Origin: JBDZUZ01 sp040255445
GTDB lineage: Bacteria > Planctomycetota > Phycisphaerae > Phycisphaerales > UBA1924
DNA: 64,000 bases
Reading direction: 5' to 3'
Assembly (NCBI GenBank): GCA_040255445.1
Contig: JBDZUZ010000001.1
Location: forward strand, 1-64,000
Part shown: positions 1-7,990 of the stretch, in pieces
How positions within the stretch are numbered: the stretch's first letter is position 1
Layout of the letters: every line of letters starts with the position of its first letter
Notes under the pieces: model-generated
The model's input: the letters and a program-made list of their open reading frames with translations, nothing else
The model's database searches: none
What the model was told of the DNA's origin: nothing
Translations under genes and position numbers: made by a program

Positions 1-73
1 CTCGCGCGGATGCTCGATTGATGGTTCGGCGCGGCCTCTGCAGGGGTCGGGTGGGGCCAGCAGGAGGGCCAGC

Positions 74-145
74 GCCGCTGTAGCTCAGTGGTAGAGCACA
101 CCCTTGGTAAGGGTGAGGTCGTGGGTTCAAGTCCCACTAGCGGCT
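74..145 (+). tRNA. tRNA-Thr (GGT anticodon)
   Basis: A 72-base cloverleaf. The 7-base acceptor stem pairs 74-80 with 138-144 (one G-T pair at the inner end) and 145 is the discriminator base. The anticodon stem encloses the loop TTGGTAA, giving anticodon GGT. The T arm carries GGTTCAAGTCC. CCA is not encoded. The gene lies about 200 bases upstream of tuf, the usual bacterial arrangement. Confidence 0.95.
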
Positions 146-344
146 AGTCCTACCGTCGGCGGGGCACATGGGAGTCCCCGCGGGTGTGTCTCAGTGGTTT
201 ATGAGTGGTCGTGGCGGTCCGGACGGGCCGTGCACGAGAGTCAGGTGTCGTCCAGCGGCTCGCTTGAACCCCGTGGGTCAGGCTGGCTGAGCCTGCCCCG
301 GGCGGCTTGTACAGCAGAACCGTTTTCCGAGTCGGAGGCTTCAA

Positions 345-1547
<1,203 letters not shown>

Positions 1548-1571
1548 GTCTCGACCAGATGGTTTGATCCA

Positions 1572-1605
1572 CGCCGCCCGGGCCGAAATGCCCGGGCGGC
1601 GCTTT
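1572..1605 (+). terminator. Hairpin between tuf and rpmG
   Basis: A perfect 12-bp inverted repeat (1572-1583 with 1590-1601) around the loop CGAAAT, followed by CTTT. It starts 24 bases after the tuf stop. The short T tract suggests a partial terminator or attenuator that lowers read-through into rpmG. Confidence 0.65.
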
Positions 1606-1687
1606 CAGAAGAGAACCCGGGACCGCGGCACGGGTGGAACCGCCGCGGCCCCGAGAATCAGAAGCACACGAACGCAAGGCACCAGCC

Positions 1688-1870
1688 ATGGCCAAGAAGA
1701 AGACCCTCGCCCGCGAATACGTCTGGCTCCAGTGCACCGAGACCGGTGACCTGAACTACCGCACCTCGGTGAACACCAAGGGCGGCCTGCCCGAGAGCCT
1801 CAAGGAAGGCCTCCAGAAGTACTGCCCGCGTCTGCGCAAGCACACGCGTCACAAGATCAAGCGGAAGTAA
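1688..1870 (+). CDS. rpmG: 50S ribosomal protein L33
   Basis: Small ribosomal protein of the large subunit, 60 residues, starting MAKKKTLAREYVWLQCTE. The body matches L33: the YRTSVNTKG segment and the KYCPRLRKHTRHK C-terminal part. Only two Cys are present, one in LQCTE and one in KYCP, so the four-Cys zinc-binding form is not complete. An upstream in-frame ATG at 1634 would add 18 residues unlike L33 and overlap the hairpin region, so the start at 1688 is preferred. The gene follows tuf, as in many bacteria where rpmG precedes secE and nusG. Confidence 0.93.
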   Translation: MAKKKTLAREYVWLQCTETGDLNYRTSVNTKGGLPESLKEGLQKYCPRLRKHTRHKIKRK

Positions 1871-1934
1871 TTCCGCCGCGGCCCGGTCCCGCCGAGAGGC
1901 GAACACCGGGCCCGCGATCAGGATCAACGATCAG

Positions 1935-1969
1935 CGGTGCGCCCGGAGGGGTGCACCGTTGTCGTTTTT
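1935..1969 (+). terminator. Probable terminator after rpmG
   Basis: CGGTGC (1935-1940) pairs with GCACCG (1953-1958) around a 12-base loop, followed by TTGTCGTTTTT. A second, bulged hairpin (1881-1887 with 1905-1911) lies just upstream. Together they would end the tuf-rpmG transcript before the inserted pseudopilin gene. Confidence 0.5.
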
Positions 1970-2059
1970 GGCTGGGGTGGGGGAGGGTGATCAGGTAGCC
2001 TGAGACTCTCAGGACCGAGAGGTCCTCTCGGATTCCGGGCCGGTTGCGCTGCGGTGCCC

Positions 2060-2088
2060 GCAACCCCCCGAGAACCCACCGGTAGACC
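2060..2088 (+). promoter_or_regulatory. Two-block promoter-like element upstream of pseudopilin gene
   Basis: GCAACC (2060-2065), exactly 15 bases, then GGTAGACC (2081-2088), 36 bases before the ATG at 2125. The same two blocks with the same spacing occur upstream of three beta-propeller genes and of the 13-gene dockerin array. Block spacing resembles an ECF sigma promoter, but no sigma factor gene is in the window. Confidence 0.45.
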
Positions 2089-2124
2089 CGTCTGCCCCCG
2101 GATCCGGGGCAACGGAGGTGCCGC

Positions 2125-3102
2125 ATGCGTCGCGCGTTCTCGCTCATCGAACTCCTGGTTGTGATCGGCATCATCGCGCTGCTGATCGGGTTGATCGTGC
2201 CCTCGCTCACCGGCGCGCGGCGGACCGCGCAGAACGCGCTGGGCCAAGCCAACCTCAAGTCAACGAGCGGGGTGCTGCTCGAGCGGACGTACCAGACCCG
2301 CGGCGACTTCTACAACCCGTTCCTCTACGCGAACGGTTCACCGGCCGGCTCGGGCGGGCGGGCCGATACCTGCCGCGCCGCCTACGGGCAGCTCAACGAG
2401 GGCAAGCGGTACGACTTCGAGACCTACAGCGCGTACTGGTTCAACGACCTCGCGTTCCACGAGGGCGAGACATCCTTCCTGCCCGAAATGGCGGTCTCGC
2501 CCGCCGACGGCGACATCGTCAACAACATGCGAGCCAAGCGCAACAGCGGCGCTCAACTCGACGACATCCAGACATCATTCTTCTACGGCGCGGTGTTCTA
2601 CAAGGACATCGTCAACTTCTCGTACGACTACTTTCCGCCCGACTGCGATGGCTACGCGGACTACATGCGTCAGAACGGCTGCGACCCCGACTGCCCATGC
2701 CAGGGCCTCCCCGGCCGCAACTCGCTCGACATGGTCTCTTTCCCCGTGTCGAAGGTTCTGCTCTATGAGCGGGCCGACTTCCGCAAGAACGCTCGCTCCC
2801 AGATCAACAAGGACGGCACGGTCACGAATCGCAACCTGCCGCCGGCGTGGAACAACCCGCTCTCGAAGGTGCACGTGGCGACGGTCGACGGCTCGGTGAC
2901 GCTGGCCGACATCCTCGAACTCAGCGAAGCGGCATCACGCGGCGTGGCCGCGCAGGACTTTGACCTCGTTCCCACCGACCTGCTGATGGCGCCCGACAAG
3001 GTCATCAAGAAGCCGCACGAGTCCGCGAGCAGCGACGGCTTGTACCCGTACTACTTCAGCGCAACCCGCTGGGGTGTCCGCGGCCGCGACCTGATCCGAT
3101 GA
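2125..3102 (+). CDS. Pseudopilin-like protein (type II secretion / type IV pilin N-terminus)
   Basis: A 325-residue protein with a class III signal (MRRAFSLIELLVVIGIIALL). Charged residues, a cleavage point before Phe5, Glu9 at mature position 5 and one hydrophobic helix are all visible, so a prepilin peptidase substrate is likely. The large C-terminal domain is unlike GspG but typical of planctomycete pilin-like proteins. It has a short Cys-rich patch around residues 173-195 (NGCDPDCPCQ) and a late VDGSV segment seen in similar proteins. An upstream GGAGG supports the start. The last bases overlap the next gene as ATGA. Role is inferred as surface filament or secretion pseudopilin; no gsp or pil machinery is nearby. 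Confidence 0.8.
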   Translation: MRRAFSLIELLVVIGIIALLIGLIVPSLTGARRTAQNALGQANLKSTSGVLLERTYQTRGDFYNPFLYANGSPAGSGGRADTCRAAYGQLNEGKRYDFETYSAYWFNDLAFHEGETSFLPEMAVSPADGDIVNNMRAKRNSGAQLDDIQTSFFYGAVFYKDIVNFSYDYFPPDCDGYADYMRQNGCDPDCPCQGLPGRNSLDMVSFPVSKVLLYERADFRKNARSQINKDGTVTNRNLPPAWNNPLSKVHVATVDGSVTLADILELSEAASRGVAAQDFDLVPTDLLMAPDKVIKKPHESASSDGLYPYYFSATRWGVRGRDLIR

Positions 3103-3666
3103 TCGCACGCCGGCTCATCCTCGGCCTGCAGCACGCGGCGGAACTCGCCGCGGAGTGGTGCGGCGAGCGCTGCCGCGCCGCGGGCCGCGCGGTGTACGAC
3201 GCGATCGAACTGCGCTGGATCCGCATCCGCGGCGCGGGCGAGCGAGGCGCTGGGGTGGCGGTGGATCCGGTTCAGCAGCTGGTGCGCGCGCCGCGCCGAT
3301 GCCGCGGGGAGAAGGATCGCCACGGTGGTTGCGCCGGCTTGGCGCGCTGCGTGTTCAGCGATAAGGTCCGCCGGCGACGCTGTCGTCGGATGGTCCGCCC
3401 GCGCGAGCGCTGCTCACACCGGCGGCCCCGCGATGGGCGAGCGGTTGTCCTCGGTGAGCGATGCGTTGCGCGCCCTGCCTGCACGCATCGCCGATCGCGT
3501 CCTGAAGGACCGCACCGCGACCGCCCGCGCTGCCCTCGCCCTGGTCTTCGCCGCGGCCTGCATCGCGGCCGCGGCGTACTTCACACTGCGCAACCCCGCG
3601 CCGCAGTTCGATGAGCGGCACACGCAGTCGAGCGCCTGGATCCAGCAGCTCGCGGGGACGCGGTGA
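3099..3666 (+). pseudogene. Small membrane-protein gene, probably frameshifted
   Basis: An ATG at 3099 overlaps the pseudopilin stop (ATGA). That frame is plausible for about 45 codons (MIARRLILGLQHAAELAAEW...ELRWIRIRGAG), with G or C in almost every third position. From roughly 3240 the coding-like pattern moves to the +1 frame, which runs to a stop at 3666 and carries one membrane helix (AALALVFAAACIAAAAYF) near its end. Read together they give a protein of about 188 residues with one C-terminal helix. Either a one-base frameshift disrupts the gene or the sequence has an error near 3235-3345. The alternative is two separate small ORFs (3099-3614 and 3325-3666). No family recognised. Confidence 0.4.
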
Positions 3667-3686
3667 GCCATTGACAGTCGCGAGCC

Positions 3687-4181
3687 TCACTCGGAACCGG
3701 GAAAATCGCTCAGGAGCGTCGCTCTCGCGAGGCGTCCCAGACAGAAGCCCGCGAAACCCGGGAGGGCGATCACGCACAGCGCGGCGATCCCCCACGGCCC
3801 GCCGACGACGGCCCCGATTCCCGCCGCGGGTACAGCGCACGTCAGCGAGATCAGGACCGGGATGATGAGATAGAACCAGCTCGCCCAAAGACCAACAGCT
3901 GCGAAGACCCCGATGTAGATGGCGACCACGACCGCAAGGAGCCACGGCACGCCGGCCACCACACAGCCGGCAATCACCGCAGCGATGACCACGACGAAGA
4001 ACGCCGTCAGCGGCCCGGCCCGCTGCCGCGAGGCCCACATAAGACGCTTCCAGCGGAAGAACTCCGGATCCGTGAACATGGAGCAGCCGCACTCGGGGCA
4101 CAGATCCCCCGGCAACCCCGGCCCGGCGTGATACCCGCAGTGCGGGCAGCGGGGGCCGGGATGCGGAGTCGCGGCGGGCAT
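3687..4181 (-). CDS. Zinc-ribbon membrane protein
   Basis: A 164-residue protein when started at the ATG complementary to 4179-4181. The N-terminus has a CxxC...CxxC zinc ribbon (CPHCGYHAG, then CPECGC, residues about 11-32). About four hydrophobic segments follow (AFFVVVIAAVIAGCVV, LLAVVVAIYIGVFAAVG, FYLIIPVLISLTCAVP, GIAALCVIALPGFAGFC). An upstream in-frame ATG at 4250 would add 23 residues rich in charges and lies within the divergent promoter, so it is less likely. The gene is divergent from the ankyrin gene and its 3' end faces the frameshifted ORF. Function unknown. Confidence 0.65.
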   Translation of the reverse strand: MPAATPHPGPRCPHCGYHAGPGLPGDLCPECGCSMFTDPEFFRWKRLMWASRQRAGPLTAFFVVVIAAVIAGCVVAGVPWLLAVVVAIYIGVFAAVGLWASWFYLIIPVLISLTCAVPAAGIGAVVGGPWGIAALCVIALPGFAGFCLGRLARATLLSDFPGSE

Positions 4182-4190
4182 TCGCGACTT

Positions 4191-4196
4191 CTTATA
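4191..4196 (-). promoter_or_regulatory. -10 box for zinc-ribbon gene
   Basis: On the minus strand TGGTATAAG lies 9 bases before the ATG at 4181, an extended -10-like sequence. A transcript starting there would have almost no leader. No clear -35 is visible. Confidence 0.3.
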
Positions 4197-4224
4197 CCAG
4201 ACCCGGCCGCCGCTGCGATCGTGC

Positions 4225-4251
4225 TTGACAGGGATCTCGGATCGGTACACT
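4225..4251 (+). promoter_or_regulatory. Sigma-70-like promoter for ankyrin gene
   Basis: TTGACA (4225-4230), 15 bases, TACACT (4246-4251). The spacer is shorter than the ideal 17. The expected start of transcription falls at or just before the ATG at 4260, so the message would be leaderless or nearly so. This supports choosing 4260 as the start codon. Confidence 0.45.
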
Positions 4252-4259
4252 CGCGATCA

Positions 4260-5978
4260 ATGGATCAACCCGCCCCCGAGCCCGAACCGTCCCTGGTCCG
4301 CGACGACGAACCGCCGCTGCACCGTGCTGCGCGCTTGGGTGATCACGCCGAGATCCGGCGGCTGGTAGCCGCGGGGGCGGATGTCAATGCCGCGGCGCCG
4401 ATCGAGCCGCCGGACTGCCGCGAGTGCCTCGCAACGCCGTTGATGGTCGCGGCGGGTTCGGGTGATGGAGCATCGGTCGAGACGGTTCGGCTCTTGCTCG
4501 AACTGGGTGCCGATCCGACGATCGCGATACCTCCAAACTCGGCGGCGACCTTTGCCTGCGAGGGGTTGATGCAGTTCTGGCGGCCGGGCGGCGATGCTGA
4601 GAGATTGCGGACAGTGCTCGAAGCCGGTGCGCCCCTCCCGCCCAGCGTGCGAAGAGCGAACGAACTGCTCTGCCACACGGCTGCGATCGGGGATCCGGAG
4701 CGCCTCGCCGTGCTGCTGGAGCGCGGACTCAGCCCCAACCCGTACTTTGATCCGGTAGAAGCACAACGCGATTACGAGCGGATGATCGAGAGCTGCCGTC
4801 GCCGTGCACCAGAGAACCCGATCGACGAGAGCGGGAGCGGCGAGGCATTGTGCGATGCAATGAAGCAGTTCGATGCAGAGATGATCGAGAAGGCGGGAAG
4901 AGCGCCATCCAGTCTGGTGATCCCGCTCTTTCGCGCAGCCGAATCGGGAAACGCCGCGTGCATACGGCTCCTGCTGGATGCGGGCGCGGATCCCGCGGTG
5001 CGTGACGACTCGAAGCGGACAGCCATGTATTGCGCCTCTTCTGAATCGGCGATCGCGGAACTGCGTCGCTCCGGGCTGCCGATCGAAGACGAGGACGAGT
5101 ATGGATGGACCCCGCTCGGCAACGCCCTCACCGATGAGGCCGCGGTGAAGCGGGTCGCGGCGTTCATCGCAGCGGGAGCGAATGTCAACGCAACCCATGA
5201 TCACGGTTACACGGTCTTCATGTCCGCGGTTGGGTCGTGCCGTCAGCCGGAGATCATCCGGATGCTTGTCGCAGCAGGCGCCGATCCACACGCGATCAGC
5301 GATCATGGCTTCAACGCGTTCCACGCCGCGCTCGATGTGAACTTCGAGGCCAACGCCGAGGAGTCTGTCCGCGATACGCTCGGCTACCTGAATGAACTCG
5401 GCGTCGATATCGAGCATCGCAACAAGACCGGCCTCACACCTCTTGCCTATGCCATCGAACACGGCACAGCGCTCGAAGTGCAGGTCCTTTGCGAACTGGG
5501 TGCGGATCCGAATGTCGTGTGCGGTCGCCACGAGTGCAACGCGGGATCGTGCGGCCGCGTTGACCTGCCGCTGATTTTCCACGCCGCGGATGGCGTCGGC
5601 GTCAGCCGCGATGCGAAAACCGAATCGCTTCTCAAGGCCGGTGCAGATCCGAACGTGACCGATGCAAAGGGCCACCGTCCCCTCGATCATGTTCTCGCGG
5701 CGATCTGTAGTAACGCGCCAGATTTTGAGACGGCCTATCGCGGCTTCTTTGCGGGGGCTCATGCGCTCCGGATGCCCCCGGGTCCGCCCCCCGCTGACCG
5801 GGAGTCATTCGTGGCCGCGGTCATGCCCATCGTCCTCGAGTTCGTCGAGCGGTTCGCATCGCGGATCCCGGTCCCATCGGGCTCTTACGAACGGGAGTGG
5901 CGGGCAGAACGGGTCCGCGCGGTTGCGCTGCTGTATACCTACGGCGGCTGGTGGCACAGCCGAGCGACGACTGGCTGA
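4260..5978 (+). CDS. Ankyrin-repeat protein
   Basis: A 572-residue protein starting MDQPAPEPEPSLVRDDEP. Ankyrin units are spread from residue 20 to about 470: PLHRAARLGDHAEIRRLVAAG, ATPLMVAAG...LLLELGADP, PLFRAAESGNAACIRLLLDAG, TPLGNAL...FIAAGANVN, VFMSAV...MLVAAGADP, TPLAYAIEHGTALEVQVLCE, LIFHAAD...LLKAGADP. There is no signal peptide, so it is probably cytoplasmic and involved in protein-protein binding. An in-frame ATG at 4128 would overlap the divergent gene and its promoter and is rejected as start. The gene is an insertion between rpmG and secE. Partner unknown. Confidence 0.85.
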   Translation: MDQPAPEPEPSLVRDDEPPLHRAARLGDHAEIRRLVAAGADVNAAAPIEPPDCRECLATPLMVAAGSGDGASVETVRLLLELGADPTIAIPPNSAATFACEGLMQFWRPGGDAERLRTVLEAGAPLPPSVRRANELLCHTAAIGDPERLAVLLERGLSPNPYFDPVEAQRDYERMIESCRRRAPENPIDESGSGEALCDAMKQFDAEMIEKAGRAPSSLVIPLFRAAESGNAACIRLLLDAGADPAVRDDSKRTAMYCASSESAIAELRRSGLPIEDEDEYGWTPLGNALTDEAAVKRVAAFIAAGANVNATHDHGYTVFMSAVGSCRQPEIIRMLVAAGADPHAISDHGFNAFHAALDVNFEANAEESVRDTLGYLNELGVDIEHRNKTGLTPLAYAIEHGTALEVQVLCELGADPNVVCGRHECNAGSCGRVDLPLIFHAADGVGVSRDAKTESLLKAGADPNVTDAKGHRPLDHVLAAICSNAPDFETAYRGFFAGAHALRMPPGPPPADRESFVAAVMPIVLEFVERFASRIPVPSGSYEREWRAERVRAVALLYTYGGWWHSRATTG

Positions 5979-5996
5979 TGCTCAATCGGTCACGGT

Positions 5997-6353
5997 TCAC
6001 GCCGTCCGCCGGTCCGCCTCCTCCAGCAGTTCCAGAAACCGAACCGGGTCCGCCTCGCACAACTGCAGCAGCCGTGCCTCGCCGGCTTTCGGCTCGCGGG
6101 CGCCCTGCTCCCAGCTTTGCAGTGTCCGCGTCGGCACATTCAGGTAACGCGCGAACACGGCCTGCGACATGCCGGTCTTCTTGCGGATGCGGATCACCCG
6201 TGTCTTCGAGAGCTTCGGGGCCGCCGCGGGAAGCGTCGTGGTCCGCAGCGTCATCTCGCCGCGTGCCTGCGCGATGCTCTCGCCCAGCGCGGTGGTGAGT
6301 TGCTCGAAGACGCTCATCCTCTCGGTGTCGCGGTTTGCCTTGCCCATCGCCAT
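5997..6353 (-). CDS. higA: HigA2-type antitoxin
   Basis: A 118-residue helix-turn-helix protein of the HigA2/NadS type. It should bind and neutralise the toxin encoded upstream and repress their shared promoter. The N-terminal part (FEQLTTALGESIAQARGEM) is the toxin-binding segment by analogy. The HTH is near residues 58-95 (RKKTGMSQAVFARYLNVP, then RTLQSWEQGAREP). The ATG at 6353 overlaps the toxin stop as TGATG, giving translational coupling; a GTG at 6356 is an alternative start. Toxin-first order matches higBA. Confidence 0.85.
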   Translation of the reverse strand: MAMGKANRDTERMSVFEQLTTALGESIAQARGEMTLRTTTLPAAAPKLSKTRVIRIRKKTGMSQAVFARYLNVPTRTLQSWEQGAREPKAGEARLLQLCEADPVRFLELLEEADRRTA

Positions 6354-6718
6354 CACTCCATCGATCCATGTCGAAATGCTCTGATCGCCTCCTCACGAAG
6401 TTCCCGCGCCAGCCGGCAGATCACACGTAACTCTGCGGGCGAGAAGTCGTCTCGCTCGTCCTTGCCGTAGACCGTGAGCAGGTCGATGCGGAAGGCCTCC
6501 GGCGTGAAGACATAGAGCACCCGGCACCCGCCTCGCTTTCCCTTGCCCCGACTGCGATCACCGAAGCGGAGCTTCCGCAACAACCCACATCCCGGGATGG
6601 GATCACCCCGGTCGGGCGCGAACAGCAGTTCGTTCTGCAGGCTGCGGAGGTCATCGTCATCAAAGCGGCGCTGCCACCGTTGGGTGAAGACCAGCGTCTC
6701 GACAAAGGTCAATCGCAT
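6353..6718 (-). CDS. higB: HigB2-type RelE-family toxin
   Basis: A 121-residue toxin with the RelE/HigB2 pattern: MRLTFVETLVFTQRW, ELLFAPDRGDPIPG, LRKLRFGD, GKGKRGGCRVLYVF, LLTVYGKDERDDFSP. Members of this family are ribosome-dependent mRNA endonucleases; the activity here is inferred from similarity. The ATG at 6718 is chosen because the upstream extension to 6949 crosses the promoter and the secE/tRNA region with non-protein-like sequence. The gene is the first of a two-gene operon with higA, sharing one A in the TGATG overlap. Confidence 0.87.
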   Translation of the reverse strand: MRLTFVETLVFTQRWQRRFDDDDLRSLQNELLFAPDRGDPIPGCGLLRKLRFGDRSRGKGKRGGCRVLYVFTPEAFRIDLLTVYGKDERDDFSPAELRVICRLARELREEAIRAFRHGSME

Positions 6719-6720
6719 TG

Positions 6721-6737
6721 TACTACGCCGTAGTATA
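6721..6737 (-). promoter_or_regulatory. Toxin-antitoxin promoter and operator
   Basis: The palindrome TACTAC-GCC-GTAGTA (6721-6735) starts 2 bases upstream of the toxin ATG and overlaps a -10-like TATACT (complement of 6732-6737). This is the expected place and form for an autoregulatory HigA operator. Confidence 0.6.
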
Positions 6738-6904
6738 GACAGGGTTCGAGTCTTCCGCCGGTTCAGGCGGCCGTGCGGCGTTATACCTGATCCACAGCAA
6801 GTACCCCTGGAAGACTCCTCGGCTCCCCCTCCCCCCACTCCCCATCCCGGTTCCCCCGCCTCTTCCCCCCGCCTACCATCACAGCCCAACAGTCCGGAAC
6901 CCCC

Positions 6905-7760
6905 ATGACCGATCAGTCCAAGAACGACAAACCTACGCCGGTAGCTCAATTGGTAGAGCAGCGGATTCCAAATCCGCAGGTTGCGGGTTCAAGTCCCTCC
7001 CGGCGTGTTAACGGCCCCGACAAGGGTCGCGGCTCCTCCTTCGGCCTCTACAAGCTCGGCCAGGGGTACTGGGTCCGCATGCTCACGGCCATCGCCGTGG
7101 GCGTCCTCTTCCTCGCCACCGCCGCGTGGGCGTGGCGGCAGGTCGAAGCGCTCCCCCTCCCCACCCCCACCTGGTCGTTCACGGTGGGTGAAGTGGCCCG
7201 TCCCCCCGCCGCGGGCGACACCGTCACCCTGGTCTCGACGGCGACCCAGCCCGCGACCGACATCGGCACGGCGGTGGTCTCCAGCTACACGCAGGACGAG
7301 GCCGAATCCGGCCAGCTGATCATCGGTTCGATCCAGATGACCGAGGAGTACTCCCCGGTCGACGCCCGCCGCCTGCGGATCAAGCCGGTGGGCGGCACGG
7401 ACATCGTCGCCCCGGTGATCGCGGCCAACGGCATCGCCCTCTTCGAGATCATCTACCTGCAGGCGGGCCTCGCCGCGGGCATCCTGATCATCGGCGCCTT
7501 CATCATCTACTGGTACGTGGGCGCCAAGCCCAGCGCGGTGGAGTTCCTGATCGCGACCGATGGCGAGATGCGCAAGGTCAACTGGTCGACCAAGAAGAAC
7601 ATCAAGGACTCGACCCTGGTCGTGATCTCGGCCACCTTCCTGATCGCGGGCGTTATCTTCCTCTTCGACTTCGTGCTGGCGCCCGCCGCCCGGGCCATCG
7701 GCCTGGTCACCTGCCGGGGCCCAGGCCCCCTTTTGCAGGGGGGGGGGGGGGGGGGGGGGG
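6905..7760 (+). CDS. secE: Preprotein translocase subunit SecE (3' end uncertain; overlaps tRNA-Trp)
   Basis: Subunit of the SecYEG channel in the inner membrane. Three hydrophobic segments are visible: MLTAIAVGVLFLATAAWAW (about residues 59-77), an IALFEIIYLQ...IIGAFIIYWYVG segment (about 180-210) and STLVVISATFLIAGVIFLFD (about 237-256). The SecE signature EMRKVNWSTKKNIKDST precedes the last. The frame opens with ATG at 6905 (MTDQSKNDKP) and then runs through the whole tRNA-Trp gene. The next in-frame ATG is 7079, already at the first helix, and would remove the YKLGQGYWVR segment that looks like true SecE sequence. No stop follows the third helix: the frame enters a 23-G run and continues into nusG. 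The natural C-terminus probably lies near 7730. Confidence 0.7.
6935..7007 (+). tRNA. tRNA-Trp (CCA anticodon)
   Basis: A 73-base cloverleaf. The acceptor stem ACGCCGG (6935-6941) pairs fully with CCGGCGT (7000-7006), and G7007 is the discriminator. The anticodon loop TTCCAAA gives CCA. The T arm contains GGGTTCAAGTCCC. CCA is not encoded at the 3' end. tRNA-Trp before secE is a widespread bacterial order; here it lies within the apparent secE reading frame. Confidence 0.95.
7716..7734 (+). terminator. Short hairpin with T tract at end of secE
   Basis: GGGGC (7716-7720) pairs with GCCCC (7725-7729) around CCAG, followed by CTTTT. It sits just before the G run, where secE would be expected to end. 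The 5-bp stem is short, so it may only be a pause site. Confidence 0.35.
7738..7760 (+). repeat. Run of 23 G
   Basis: An unbroken homopolymer of 23 G between secE and nusG. With this length the secE frame stays open into nusG. A change of length into one other frame would stop at 7837-7839; the third frame would stop at 7992-7994, overlapping the nusG ATG as ATGA. It is either a slippery, phase-variable tract or an assembly error. Confidence 0.8.
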
Positions 7761-7990
7761 TACAAGGCCCGGCGCTCTCAGGGGCGTCCAAGGCCCGCCG
7801 ACCCCGGCCGCGATACCCTTTCGCGGCTATCTTTATTGATGCTGGCGTCGGCGGGGTGGACCGCCGCGGCCGGCAACCTCCGAGTGTGTCCGGGGCGGGC
7901 AGAGCCCGCCGCATCCGTTTCCGGGCGTCCTTCCAAGGAAGGACACCCGCAGCGATCAATCAGTTTCAACCAACCCCAAGGGGTGACTCA

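Noticed and set aside
2118..2768. 216-codon frame overlapping the pseudopilin
   Set aside because: The pseudopilin frame has the prepilin signal and good ribosome-binding site; the alternative is Arg-rich.
4257..5762. 501-codon minus-strand frame opposite the ankyrin gene
   Set aside because: The ankyrin repeats are unmistakable on the plus strand; the antisense product shows no domain.
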